A stretch of DNA of 64,000 nucleotides from Peptoniphilus phoceensis (GCF_001517665.2 NZ_LN999809.1:353501-417500); one strand, 5' to 3'; numbered from the stretch's first letter, positions 1 to 8,994 are shown. Made by a program: numbers and translations. Notes: generated from the sequence alone by a model not told the origin.

Positions 1-2
1 AG

Positions 3-1367
3 GCAAAAGAATTAGGTGCAAAAATTGCCTTTGTAGAAGATTACTCTAAAGAAGATATAAGACAAATTAGGGTAGAAAATTCGAGAATTGCTCTTGCAGA
101 TATAGCAAGAAATTTCTACAAAGATCCTTCAAAAGAAATGAATGTAATTGGTATTACTGCAACTAATGGAAAGACAACGACAGCTTTTATGGTTGATTCT
201 ATTTTAAAAGAAGATAAGAGGAAGACAGGAATTATAGGAACTGTTCTAACTAGATACGATGATGTAATAATTCCTTCTGTCTTGACAACACCAGAATCTT
301 TAACTCTTCAATCTTATTTTAGAGATATGAAAGAAAAAAATGTTACTGATGTAACAATGGAAGTTTCATCTTCTGCTCAAGAATTGTATAGGAATAAAAA
401 TATAGATTTTGACATAGTTAGCTTTAATAATCTTGGCAGGGAACACATTGATCAACATGGAAGTTTTGAAAATTATTTTAGATTTAAATCAAGACTTATA
501 CGACATGCAAAAGAAGATGCAATTGCAATTTTAAATGCTGATGATGAGAAAATCTATTCTCTTAAAGACAAGACTAAGGCTCAAGTTCTTAGTTTCTCTC
601 TTGAAAATAATAAGGCTGATTTTGGAATAGAAAATCTTGACTTGTCTAGTGGAAAGGGAAAGTTTACTTTTAAAATAAATAGAGATTTACAAATTAAAAA
701 TAGACTTATAGAAAAATCAGAATTTAATATAGAATTAGGTTCAGTTGGTTATTCTTCTGTTATGAATTCAATTGTTTCGATTATAATTGCTCTTTGTCTT
801 GATATTGAAAGAGAAACTATAAAGAAAGCTCTAAAAAATTTTAAAGGTGTAGAAAGAAGATTTGAACTTATCTTTGATGAGAAATTTAAAATTTTAGATG
901 ATCACTTTGCCAACGAAAAAAATATTGATGCCACAATGGAAACTCTAAAAGAAATGGATTATAAAAACTTAAACATTCTCTATGCTATTAGAGGAAAAAG
1001 AGGAGTGGAAGTGAATCGTGAAATAACTGAAAGGCTAGTTAAGTGGATTAAGATTTTAAAACCAAAGACCTTAACTGCTACATTATCAAAAGATACTGTA
1101 AAAGAAAAAGATAGGGTCACAGATGATGAGCTTAAAGTCTTTAAAAATATTTTAGAAAAGAATAATATAGATTGTAAGATTTATGATAACTTGGAAGACT
1201 CCATATATAATTCCATTGATTTAATGGAGGAAGATGATGTTTTGTTACTAGCAGGCTGCCAAGGAATGGATAAGGGTGCAAGTTTTGTAAAGAAAAAACT
1301 TTTAGAAGAAGATATAGTAAAAGATATAGAAGGATTTTCTCATAGAATAGACAAGAGAATCTGTTAA
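3..1367 (+). CDS. MurE-like Mur ligase, 5' end outside window
   Basis: Partial gene. The reading frame is open from the first bases, and residues before the internal ATG at 138 match the end of the MurE N-terminal domain (VENSRIAL). The P-loop reads TATNGKTTT rather than the usual TGTNGKTTT. EVSSSAQEL and NNLGREHIDQHGSFENYF follow the MurE central-domain pattern. The C-terminal domain begins at RRFE but has DDHFANEK where MurE has DYAHTP. It also lacks the DNPR motif that marks diaminopimelate-specific enzymes. The expected role is ATP-dependent addition of the third stem-peptide residue to UDP-MurNAc-dipeptide in the cytoplasm. The divergent motifs leave open a different amino acid or a paralogous ligase. 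Family assignment is firm, substrate is not. Confidence 0.8.
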   Translation, partial: AKELGAKIAFVEDYSKEDIRQIRVENSRIALADIARNFYKDPSKEMNVIGITATNGKTTTAFMVDSILKEDKRKTGIIGTVLTRYDDVIIPSVLTTPESLTLQSYFRDMKEKNVTDVTMEVSSSAQELYRNKNIDFDIVSFNNLGREHIDQHGSFENYFRFKSRLIRHAKEDAIAILNADDEKIYSLKDKTKAQVLSFSLENNKADFGIENLDLSSGKGKFTFKINRDLQIKNRLIEKSEFNIELGSVGYSSVMNSIVSIIIALCLDIERETIKKALKNFKGVERRFELIFDEKFKILDDHFANEKNIDATMETLKEMDYKNLNILYAIRGKRGVEVNREITERLVKWIKILKPKTLTATLSKDTVKEKDRVTDDELKVFKNILEKNNIDCKIYDNLEDSIYNSIDLMEEDDVLLLAGCQGMDKGASFVKKKLLEEDIVKDIEGFSHRIDKRIC

Positions 1368-1369
1368 AG

Positions 1370-1398
1370 TTGAATTTTGAAAGACCTTGTTTTATAAT
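1370..1398 (+). promoter_or_regulatory. sigma-A promoter for aspS leader
   Basis: TTGAAT at 1370-1375 and TATAAT at 1393-1398 are separated by exactly 17 bases. The site begins three bases after the stop codon of the MurE-like gene. The predicted transcript starts near 1405, leaving a leader of about 105 bases before aspS that contains an intrinsic terminator. Confidence 0.65.
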
Positions 1399-1465
1399 TA
1401 AAATAGAATTTTATGGAATAAAAATTAGATAAATTGCTAATCGTTTATTAATAATTTTGACGACT

Positions 1466-1502
1466 AAGCTCCAAACCATTTGAGGCTTGGAGTTTAATTT
1501 TT
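1466..1502 (+). terminator. intrinsic terminator or attenuator in front of aspS
   Basis: A 12-position stem (1466-1477 against 1484-1495) has one mismatch and one G-U pair, a loop of about six bases, and a T-rich run AATTTTT. It lies downstream of a good promoter and only a few bases before the aspS ribosome binding site. It may end the MurE-like transcript, attenuate aspS, or both. No T-box consensus was seen in the leader. Confidence 0.65.
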
Positions 1503-1512
1503 AGGAGGAAAT

Positions 1513-3288
1513 ATGGCTGAAAAAATGGGAAATCTCAAGAGAACTAACTATTGCAATGAGATTTCAGAAGATATGATTTCAAAAGAAGTTACCTTAATGG
1601 GTTGGGTTGCAAAACAAAGATCACTTGGATCAATTGTTTTTGTCGACTTGAGAGATAGAAGCGGAATTGCACAAATTGTTTTTGACGATAGTTCATCAGA
1701 TGAACTTTTAGAAAAGGCATCTCACCTTCGTGGGGAATTTGTAATTGCTGTTAAGGGAACTATTCGCATGAGATCTTCAATAAATGAAGAATTGGAAACT
1801 GGTAGGGTTGAAGTTCTAGCAACAGAACTCAAAATTTTAAGTGAATCTGAAGTTCCACCAATTTATGTCAAAGATAATGACAATGTATCAGAAAATATGA
1901 GATTAAAATACAGGACACTTGATCTTAGAAAGCCAAGCATGCAAAAAAATCTCATGATTCGTTCAAAAATTTATAAAATCACTCGTGACTTTTTCTATGA
2001 CAATGGATTTATTGAAGTTGAAACACCAATGCTCACAAAGCCAACTCCTGAAGGAGCAAGAGATTATTTAGTTCCAAGTAGAGTTAATCCAGGGGAATTT
2101 TATGCACTTCCTCAATCACCACAACTTATGAAACAACTTTTAATGGTTTCTGGTTTGGATAGATACATTCAAATTACTAAGTGTTTTAGAGATGAAGATT
2201 TAAGAGCAAATAGACAACCTGAATTTACTCAAATTGATATGGAACTTAGCTTCGTAACTGAAGAAGATGTTATGTCTATAAATGAAAAATATCTTCAAAC
2301 TTTATTTAAAGAAATTATAAATAAGGACATAGAACTTCCTATAAAGAGAATGAAATATTCTGAAGCTATGGATAGATTTGGAGTTGATAAGCCAGACTTA
2401 AGATTTGGAATGGAACTAAAGAATATTTCAGATATTGTAAAAGATTGCGGTTTTAAAGTATTTGAAGGTAATACTGAAAAAGGAAAGAGCGTTAGAGGAA
2501 TTAAAGTCGATGGAGGAAGTGATTTTTACTCCAAAAAACAAGTTAAAAAATTAGAATCCTTTGTAAAAGATTTTAAAGCTATGGGTCTTTCTTGGATAAG
2601 AGTCGATGAAGAAATTGACTCTCCAATTGCAAAATTCATATCAGAAGATAAAATGAATGAAATTATTTCTTTCTTTGATGCAAAAAAAGGAGATTTAATT
2701 TTAATATTGGCCGATAAGAATTCTGTAGTTTATAGTGGACTTGGAAATCTTCGTAACAAAATTGCAAGAGATATGGATTTAATTGATGATGACGATTATA
2801 AACTTGTTTGGATTACAGAATTCCCTCTATTTGAATACGATGAAGAAGAAGGAAGATATGTTGCAATGCACCATCCTTTCACTAGTCCATTAGACGAAGA
2901 TGTTGAAAAATTAGTATCTGATAAGGAAAATGCTAGAGCAAAAGCTTATGATATCGTAATAAATGGTGATGAAATGGGCGGGGGAAGTATAAGAATTAAC
3001 GATCCTGAAGTTCAAGAAAAAATGTTTGAAGCCTTAGGATTATCAGAAGAAGAAGCAAAAGAAAAATTTGGATTCCTTCTTGAAGCCTTTAAATATGGAG
3101 CTCCACCACATGGAGGTCTAGCTTATGGTTTAGATAGATTAGTAATGTTATTTACTAAGGCAAAGAGTATAAGAGATGTAATAGCCTTCCCTAAGACTCA
3201 AGCCGCAACTTGCTTACTAACAGGTGCACCAACAGGACTTACAGAAAAACAATTAGAAGAAGTTCATATTAAAGTTATAGAAGATTAA
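1513..3288 (+). CDS. aspS: aspartyl-tRNA synthetase
   Basis: Class II aminoacyl-tRNA synthetase that charges tRNA-Asp in the cytoplasm; at 591 aa it has the length of bacterial AspRS. An N-terminal OB fold covers roughly residues 20-115 (GWVAKQRSLGSIVFVDLRDR). The class II core contains FRDEDLRANRQPEFTQID (motif 2), the inserted GAD domain near 290-400, and AYGLDRLVMLF (motif 3) near the end. The start is ATG at 1513 after a strong AGGAGG. It has its own promoter and a terminator-like leader hairpin, so expression may be attenuated. Discriminating versus non-discriminating specificity cannot be settled by eye. Confidence 0.96.
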   Translation: MAEKMGNLKRTNYCNEISEDMISKEVTLMGWVAKQRSLGSIVFVDLRDRSGIAQIVFDDSSSDELLEKASHLRGEFVIAVKGTIRMRSSINEELETGRVEVLATELKILSESEVPPIYVKDNDNVSENMRLKYRTLDLRKPSMQKNLMIRSKIYKITRDFFYDNGFIEVETPMLTKPTPEGARDYLVPSRVNPGEFYALPQSPQLMKQLLMVSGLDRYIQITKCFRDEDLRANRQPEFTQIDMELSFVTEEDVMSINEKYLQTLFKEIINKDIELPIKRMKYSEAMDRFGVDKPDLRFGMELKNISDIVKDCGFKVFEGNTEKGKSVRGIKVDGGSDFYSKKQVKKLESFVKDFKAMGLSWIRVDEEIDSPIAKFISEDKMNEIISFFDAKKGDLILILADKNSVVYSGLGNLRNKIARDMDLIDDDDYKLVWITEFPLFEYDEEEGRYVAMHHPFTSPLDEDVEKLVSDKENARAKAYDIVINGDEMGGGSIRINDPEVQEKMFEALGLSEEEAKEKFGFLLEAFKYGAPPHGGLAYGLDRLVMLFTKAKSIRDVIAFPKTQAATCLLTGAPTGLTEKQLEEVHIKVIED

Positions 3289-3302
3289 GAAAAGGTGATT
3301 TT

Positions 3303-3725
3303 ATGGAAAGTATTGGAATTGTAAAAGCTAAAAATAATAATAAAATTTTTGTAGAATTTACAAGAGAAAGTGCGTGTGGAGAGTCTTGCGAATCTTGTAA
3401 TGCTAAATGTGCAGAATCAGAACAAGAACTTTTTGAATTTAATAATACTATATCTGCTGAAGTTGGTGATATTGTAAAGATTAAGACAAATGACAAGTCT
3501 GTGCTTTCTTATAAGTTTTTAGTTTATGGATTACCTTTACTACTTTTTATGTCATCAATTTCTATTTCCTATTATATTTTTAATAGGTTTGGTCTTTTAA
3601 ATAAGGACTTAATGTCTTTAATAGTGGGGATTTTATCTTTTGTAATTTCTTTTATAATTTTGAGAAAAGTAGATAGTAGATTTGGACATATAAGTGGTTC
3701 TAGCATTCTTCTTGAAAAAATGTAG
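3303..3725 (+). CDS. RseC/MucC-like membrane protein
   Basis: A 140-aa protein with an N-terminal soluble part carrying a cysteine cluster (C at about 24, 28, 31 and 35; pattern CxxxCxxCxxxC) and two hydrophobic segments near residues 68-90 and 97-118. This is the layout of the RseC/MucC family (positive regulator of sigma E; SoxR-reducing system component). In low-GC Gram-positives the family is usually tied to Rnf-type electron transport, but no rnf gene lies in this window. It starts 14 bases after aspS behind GGTGATTTT and is followed 7 bases later by the coiled-coil gene, so it is probably co-transcribed. Whether the cysteines hold a metal or cluster is inference. Confidence 0.75.
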   Translation: MESIGIVKAKNNNKIFVEFTRESACGESCESCNAKCAESEQELFEFNNTISAEVGDIVKIKTNDKSVLSYKFLVYGLPLLLFMSSISISYYIFNRFGLLNKDLMSLIVGILSFVISFIILRKVDSRFGHISGSSILLEKM

Positions 3726-3732
3726 GTGAAAG

Positions 3733-4551
3733 ATGAAAAACAAAAATTGGAAAAAAGTTCTCTATATTTTTTCAATAGTAGTTCTTATCTTGTCATCTAT
3801 CTTCTTTTTATATTCATTGGCTAACAAAAAGTTTTCATCTAAGTTAATAGAAGAAAACAAAGCTTTAAAAGAAGATATATCATCTCTTGAAAGAGAGTCA
3901 CAAAAGCTTGATAAAGATATTGAAGACTTGGAGATTGAATTTAATTTAAAATCTCAAGAGTTTTATGAAAAATATGGATATCAATTTGAATCCAATAGAT
4001 CTAATGAAATTTTAAAATTAGAAGAAGAATATATTAATAAAAACAAAGAAATAAAATCAGAAATAAAAGATAGGCTAAAAGCTTATGGTGCTTATTTTGA
4101 TTCAAATATTTATGATAAAGAAAATTACGACAGATCAGTAAATGATTTTTTAGTTCTTAGTCAAGAAAAAAATCTTGAAAAGCATAAAAATATTTATGAT
4201 GAATTAGAAATTGATGATCTTCTAAAAGATACTGATGGATTTGTATCTTATTTAATAAAAAACAACAAAAATTCGCAGGAACTTAATTTCTTTGTTTTCT
4301 ATGCATCTATCTATTCTTCTAGTATTTATAATTTTATAAATGATGATAAAGCACCTCTTTCTGAAGTTTATGTAGATATAAATAATCTATTAAATATTTA
4401 TAAGGAAATGGAAAAAAGATCTTATAAGACAGGTGAACTTTCTTCTGAAAATTTAGTTTATTTAAAAAAATTTATTGACGAAAAAATTCCTGAATATTAT
4501 AAAAATTATGGAATTATAAAATCCTTGGAAAAGAGTGGTAAGAGTGAATAA
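3733..4551 (+). CDS. membrane-anchored coiled-coil protein, unknown function (1)
   Basis: Not recognised. The 272-aa protein begins with a short basic stretch and one transmembrane segment (about residues 9-30). A lysine/glutamate-rich coiled coil follows (about 37-115), then a mostly helical C-terminal half with no catalytic motif I can see. The start is ATG after GGTGAAAG. It overlaps the next gene by 8 or 17 bases, and that gene has the same architecture, so the two may be diverged paralogues or partners. The N-terminal anchor and absence of a signal cleavage site suggest an envelope-facing structural role. That role is inference only. Confidence 0.7.
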   Translation: MKNKNWKKVLYIFSIVVLILSSIFFLYSLANKKFSSKLIEENKALKEDISSLERESQKLDKDIEDLEIEFNLKSQEFYEKYGYQFESNRSNEILKLEEEYINKNKEIKSEIKDRLKAYGAYFDSNIYDKENYDRSVNDFLVLSQEKNLEKHKNIYDELEIDDLLKDTDGFVSYLIKNNKNSQELNFFVFYASIYSSSIYNFINDDKAPLSEVYVDINNLLNIYKEMEKRSYKTGELSSENLVYLKKFIDEKIPEYYKNYGIIKSLEKSGKSE

Positions 4552-5515
4552 AAATATAAAATTTGTTTTTTCCATAATATTTATTGGAATAAGTATTATT
4601 TTTTCTTTTCTTGGATTTTCTAATTTGAGAAATATAAATTCTTCATATTTTAATTTGACAAGAGAAAATTCATCTTTAATTGAGAAAAAGAATAAAAGTG
4701 AAGAAAAGCTTAAAGTTTTAAAGCAAGATATTAATTCAAAGCATTCAAAGTTAGATGTAATAAAAAATGAAATTAAAAAAATAGATATTTTAAAGAATAA
4801 ATCTCAAGATATTCAAAACTTTAATAAAGAAATTGGTGATTCTTTAATAAAATTTGAAAATATGAATTTTGATAATTCTTACAAAATTTCTAAAGAAAAA
4901 ATAAATAATTTTGAGCTATTAAAAGGTAATTTTATTGACAAAGATTTAAGTTATGAAGATATAAATTCAAATTTAATGTTAATGCCCTTTATTGTAAATT
5001 CTAACTATGATTATGATTTAAATAGGGCAATTGGAAAACACAATATAAAATCTTTTCAAAATCTTGGACTTGTGAATTATTTAATAAATGGCGATAATTA
5101 TATGCTAAAGTCAATTTTATTAAATGATTCATCAAAGGTAAATAAATTAAAAGATGAGAAAGAAAATATTTTAATTAAAAAAAATAGTCTTCTCAATATT
5201 TCTGAAAATATTTATGCTGCGGATTTTTCTGCAAAAAAGAATAGGGAAGTATCTTTAAAAGAAAATCAAATAGATGAAGAAAAAATCAAGGCTGAAAATG
5301 AAGAAGATATTTTAAATGCACTTTGTCTTGATATTTTAAATTCATCATCTAATTACTTAAAGGGATTTAGCATTATTAGAGAAAATGACTTAAATAAATT
5401 AAAATATGGCGATAAAATTTTAATGACAGAAAAAATAGAAGATAATAAAGTGATTACAAATTACTACAAGGGTGTGGATAAGGAAGCCTACACTATATCT
5501 GAAGAAAAAGAATAA
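4535..5515 (+). CDS. membrane-anchored coiled-coil protein, unknown function (2)
   Basis: Not recognised. It opens with a hydrophobic segment (about residues 10-28), then a long coiled coil (about 35-110) and a helical C-terminal domain with a second charged coiled-coil stretch near 200-260. It mirrors the preceding gene in order and size of parts. There is no ATG: GTG at 4535 and GTG at 4544 are both possible. Both overlap the upstream gene, which implies translational coupling. Base composition is very AT-rich, and lysine, asparagine and isoleucine dominate. No enzyme motif is visible. Confidence 0.68.
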   Translation: MVRVNKNIKFVFSIIFIGISIIFSFLGFSNLRNINSSYFNLTRENSSLIEKKNKSEEKLKVLKQDINSKHSKLDVIKNEIKKIDILKNKSQDIQNFNKEIGDSLIKFENMNFDNSYKISKEKINNFELLKGNFIDKDLSYEDINSNLMLMPFIVNSNYDYDLNRAIGKHNIKSFQNLGLVNYLINGDNYMLKSILLNDSSKVNKLKDEKENILIKKNSLLNISENIYAADFSAKKNREVSLKENQIDEEKIKAENEEDILNALCLDILNSSSNYLKGFSIIRENDLNKLKYGDKILMTEKIEDNKVITNYYKGVDKEAYTISEEKE

Positions 5516-5544
5516 ATTGCTGCTTCTATAAAAACGGGAGAAAA

Positions 5545-6696
5545 ATGAAAGAACAATTAATTAGAATTAATTATAATGGCAAGGAAATAATTTTAATACC
5601 CACTGCTCACGTATCTCAAGAGAGTGTTAATTTAGTTAGAGAAACTATAAAAGAAGAAAATCCTGACTCTATTTGCATTGAACTTGACGAGCAAAGATAT
5701 AAGAATTTAAAAAATCCTGATGCTTGGAAAAATACAAATATTATTGATATTATAAAAGAAAAAAAAGTTACACTTTTGATTGCAAACTTAATTCTTTCAT
5801 CTTATCAAAAAAATATTGCGAAAAAACTAAAGACAAAACCTGGCCAAGAAATGATGGAAGGGATGAAAGCTTCTGAAGAAATGGGGATTAATTTAGTCTT
5901 GGCAGATAGAAGTATCCAAACTACTTTTATGAGAATTTGGAGAAAAATGGGATTTTTTGAAAAAATTAAATTATTTTTCTCTTTAATGTCAATTGACGAT
6001 GAAGAAGAAGTTTCAGAAGAAGATCTACAAAGGTTAATTGAGAGAGATAATCTTGAACTTGCTATTGAAGATATGGGTAAAGATTATCCGCAAATAGCAG
6101 CAACACTTCTGCATGAAAGAGATAAATACTTAGCATATAATATTAAAAATGCACCAGGGAAAAAAGTAATTGCAATTCTTGGAGCAGCTCATACTCCAGG
6201 TGTGGAGGAAGAAATTTTTAAAGAACAAGATGTTTTAGAGCTAGACAAAGTTCCTCCAAAAACTTTTTGGGGGAAAATACTTCCTTGGATTATACCAATT
6301 TTGATTGTAATTTTAATTGCCTTAGGATTTAAACAAAATATGGACACAGGTATAAGTCAAATTAAATCTTGGTTTTTATTTAATTCTGTTTTTGCAGCAA
6401 TTTTTACAGCCTTGTGTTTGCCACATCCTTTGAGTATTTTAACAGCTTTTGTAGCAGCACCTTTTACTTCAATAAATCCAGTACTAGCATGTGGATGGTT
6501 TGCTGGTTTAGTTGAAGCAAGCTTAAAAAAGCCAACAGTTGAAGATGTAAACAATATACCAGATGATATTTTTAATATAAAAAGTTGGATTCACAATAAG
6601 TTTTTAAAAGCACTTTTAGTTGTTATCCTGGCAAATTTAGGTTCCTCTATTGGCACAATAATTGCTGGAAGTAAAATTATTCAAAGTATAATATAA
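5545..6696 (+). CDS. TraB/PrgY family membrane protein
   Basis: A 383-aa member of the TraB/PrgY family. The N-terminal domain carries the hallmark segments PTAHVSQESV (about residues 17-26), CIELDEQRY and ILGAAHTPGVEEE. The C-terminal third holds three or four transmembrane helices (about 242-265, 280-305, 310-325, 350-380). Enterococcal homologues reduce the activity of secreted peptide pheromones. Most chromosomal copies in anaerobes have no tested function, and a metal-dependent protease-like activity has been proposed from the related Tiki fold. The start is ATG after GGGAG. It is the last gene before a strong terminator. Confidence 0.82.
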   Translation: MKEQLIRINYNGKEIILIPTAHVSQESVNLVRETIKEENPDSICIELDEQRYKNLKNPDAWKNTNIIDIIKEKKVTLLIANLILSSYQKNIAKKLKTKPGQEMMEGMKASEEMGINLVLADRSIQTTFMRIWRKMGFFEKIKLFFSLMSIDDEEEVSEEDLQRLIERDNLELAIEDMGKDYPQIAATLLHERDKYLAYNIKNAPGKKVIAILGAAHTPGVEEEIFKEQDVLELDKVPPKTFWGKILPWIIPILIVILIALGFKQNMDTGISQIKSWFLFNSVFAAIFTALCLPHPLSILTAFVAAPFTSINPVLACGWFAGLVEASLKKPTVEDVNNIPDDIFNIKSWIHNKFLKALLVVILANLGSSIGTIIAGSKIIQSII

Positions 6697-6711
6697 AATT
6701 TAATAACTTTT

Positions 6712-6748
6712 AAAGTCTGTGAGTTTAAACTTGCAGGCTTTTTTGTTT
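6712..6748 (+). terminator. intrinsic terminator after TraB-family gene
   Basis: A nearly uninterrupted stem of about 13-15 pairs, including several G-U pairs, folds between 6712 and 6743 and is followed by a T-rich run TTTTGTTTT. It separates the aspS-traB run from the two-component genes. Confidence 0.8.
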
Positions 6749-6760
6749 TGTTAAAAAGTT

Positions 6761-6790
6761 TTAACAAAAATTATTTCTTACTGATATAAT
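6761..6790 (+). promoter_or_regulatory. candidate promoter for two-component operon
   Basis: TTAACA at 6761-6766 and TATAAT at 6785-6790 are separated by 18 bases. A second TATAAT at 6866-6871 lies closer to the start codon but has a weaker -35. Either could drive the response regulator gene. Confidence 0.45.
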
Positions 6791-6886
6791 TAAGTCAAAT
6801 ATAAATTAGAATTTTATAGGAATTAGTCTTAACAAAGCTTTCATTAAAAATTCACAAATTTCTAATATAATAAGGTCGGTGATAAG

Positions 6887-7558
6887 ATGTTTAAAATTTT
6901 AGTGGTGGATGATGAAAAAAGCATAAGAGAAGTAATAAGGACTTATGCAGAGTTTGAAGGGCATGAAGTAGTTGAAGCTACAGATGGTCTTGATGCCATA
7001 GATAAGGTTCGTGAAGAAGACTTTGATGTAATAGTAATGGACATAATGATGCCAAGACTAGATGGTTTTTCATCATATAAAGAGATAAAAAAAATAAAAA
7101 ATATTCCAGTTCTCATGTTGTCAGCTAGAAGTGAAGAGTATGATAAATTATTTGGCTTTGAAATTGGAATAGATGATTATGTAACAAAACCCTTTTCTCC
7201 AAAAGAATTGATGGCAAGATTAAATGTTATTGTAAATCGAAATAATAAGGTCGAAGAAAATAATACCATGGAATTTGAAGGTTTAAAAATAGATTTAGAT
7301 GGAAGGGTTGTATTTGTAAATGACGAAATGGTTGAGCTCACTCCAAAGGAATACGACCTTTTAGTTTATATGGTAAAAAATAAAAATATAGCTCTTTCTC
7401 GTGACAAACTTTTGAACCAAGTTTGGGGTTATGATTTTTATGGTGAAGACCGTACTGTAGACACACACATAAAAATGCTTAGAAATTCAATAAAAGAATA
7501 TAGAAAATTTATAATTACGGTAAGAGGAGTGGGATACAAGTTTGATACAAGAAATTAA
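6887..7558 (+). CDS. OmpR/PhoB-family response regulator
   Basis: A 223-aa DNA-binding response regulator. The receiver domain (1-115) has the acidic pair D8/D9, phosphoacceptor D52 in VMDIMMPR and K101 in TKPF. The C-terminal winged helix (about 128-222) carries TPKEYDLLVYM and the recognition segment DRTVDTHIKMLRNSI. It starts at ATG after GGTGATAAG. The kinase gene overlaps its end by 17 bases, so the two form a two-component system. The signal and target genes are unknown. Its position just upstream of the dcw cluster is suggestive of envelope control but not proof. Confidence 0.95.
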   Translation: MFKILVVDDEKSIREVIRTYAEFEGHEVVEATDGLDAIDKVREEDFDVIVMDIMMPRLDGFSSYKEIKKIKNIPVLMLSARSEEYDKLFGFEIGIDDYVTKPFSPKELMARLNVIVNRNNKVEENNTMEFEGLKIDLDGRVVFVNDEMVELTPKEYDLLVYMVKNKNIALSRDKLLNQVWGYDFYGEDRTVDTHIKMLRNSIKEYRKFIITVRGVGYKFDTRN

Positions 7559-8978
7559 AGAAATAAGGAGAATAAAAATTGACAAAAATAGCATTCTATT
7601 CAAATTGTGGAAATATTTTGTCTTTTTTGCCGGACTAATTTTAATTTCTATTTGGCTTTTTCAAACAGTTTTTCTTTCTAGTTTTTATGAAACAATGAAA
7701 ATTCGTGAAGTAACTAAGGTGGGTAATGAACTTAGAAACGAATATAGATCTCAAGATTTTGAAACAAAATTATCTAATTACGCTAATACAAAGGGACTAG
7801 AAATTAAAGTTCTAGATGAAAATGGTGCCTGGGTTTTTCCTTTAAGACTTTTTGATGAATTTGTTGAAAGACCAAGAATGATTTGGGAAAATTTTGATAA
7901 ATTTTTTGGATCTTTAAGTAGGGATAATAGGACTTATAAAATTTATACAGTTAGGTATGAAAATTTAAAGGATCCATCAATAATTTATGCAGGATATCTA
8001 GGAAAGACTGATGGTGAAGATTATTATCTTTACATCAACTCAGTTTTAAAACCAGTTGATGCCACTGTAGACGTAATAAGAAGAATACTTATAATAATTT
8101 CTTTCTTAGCACTTATATTTGCGTCTATTACTGCATATTTTGTATCAAAAAGACTTTCAAGGCCCCTTGTTAGGATGTCAAATACTGCAAAAGAACTGGC
8201 CAAGGGGGATTATAAAGTACAATTTAGAAAAGGTGAGTATACAGAGATTGATGATTTATCCAATACTCTTAACTATGCAAAAAATGAACTTACAAAGACT
8301 ATAGAAATGAGAAAGGATTTAGTAGCCAATGTAAGTCATGATTTAAAGACTCCTTTAACGGTCATAAAATCCTATGGAGAAATGATTAGAGATATATCTG
8401 GTCCAAATGAAACACTTAGAAATAAACATTTAGAAACTATTATTAGCGAAACAGATAAATTAACTGCTCTTGTAAATGATCTATTGGATTTATCGAAAAT
8501 TGAGTCAAACTTAGAAGAAATTAAAAAAGAAAACTTTGATTTAAAAGAAGCTGCAAATGAGGTACTCGATAGATTTAAAATAAATCAAAATTATTCTGAT
8601 TATACTTTTGAAACAGATTTCAGCGGTGATACTAGAATTTTGGCAGATAGGTCCAAGATTAACAGAGTTATTTATAATTTAATTAACAATGCAATAAATT
8701 ATTCTCCTGTTAACAAAAATATAAAAATTATTGTTAAAGGAGATAAGGACAAAACAGAGTTTCACTGTATAGACAAGGGGATTGGAATAAGTGAAGACGA
8801 TGTAAATGGAATTTGGGATAGATTTTATAGAGTGCGTGACAATCACACAAGACCTGAAATAGGGACTGGACTTGGACTTTATATAGTAAAAACAATTATG
8901 GAACTTCATGGATTTGAATATGGTGTAAATTCAAAATTAGGTGAGGGTTCAGACTTTTACTTTATAGGACAAAAATAA
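7542..8978 (+). CDS. sensor histidine kinase
   Basis: A 478-aa membrane histidine kinase. One transmembrane helix lies near residues 22-42, then an extracytoplasmic sensor of about 130 residues. A second helix (about 180-202) leads into HAMP (about 203-255). HisKA follows with phosphoacceptor H266 in NVSHDLKTPLT, and then HATPase_c (N box NLINNAINYS, G1 DKGIGI, G2 GTGLGLYIV). I chose the TTG start at 7542 because GAGGAG sits 12 bases upstream inside the regulator gene. An in-frame ATT at 7578 behind AAGGAG is a less likely alternative. It partners with the adjacent regulator. Confidence 0.93.
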   Translation: MIQEIKEIRRIKIDKNSILFKLWKYFVFFAGLILISIWLFQTVFLSSFYETMKIREVTKVGNELRNEYRSQDFETKLSNYANTKGLEIKVLDENGAWVFPLRLFDEFVERPRMIWENFDKFFGSLSRDNRTYKIYTVRYENLKDPSIIYAGYLGKTDGEDYYLYINSVLKPVDATVDVIRRILIIISFLALIFASITAYFVSKRLSRPLVRMSNTAKELAKGDYKVQFRKGEYTEIDDLSNTLNYAKNELTKTIEMRKDLVANVSHDLKTPLTVIKSYGEMIRDISGPNETLRNKHLETIISETDKLTALVNDLLDLSKIESNLEEIKKENFDLKEAANEVLDRFKINQNYSDYTFETDFSGDTRILADRSKINRVIYNLINNAINYSPVNKNIKIIVKGDKDKTEFHCIDKGIGISEDDVNGIWDRFYRVRDNHTRPEIGTGLGLYIVKTIMELHGFEYGVNSKLGEGSDFYFIGQK

Positions 8979-8994
8979 TTTAATAAAAGATTAT

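Noticed and set aside
1368..1512. T-box riboswitch before aspS
   Set aside because: No AGGGTGGNACCGCG-like T-box or Stem I specifier features could be found, and the leader is too short.
8119..8304. Extra short frames inside the kinase, pbp, ftsZ, leuS and other genes
   Set aside because: They lie inside well-supported genes in other frames or on the opposite strand, and have no ribosome site or family match.
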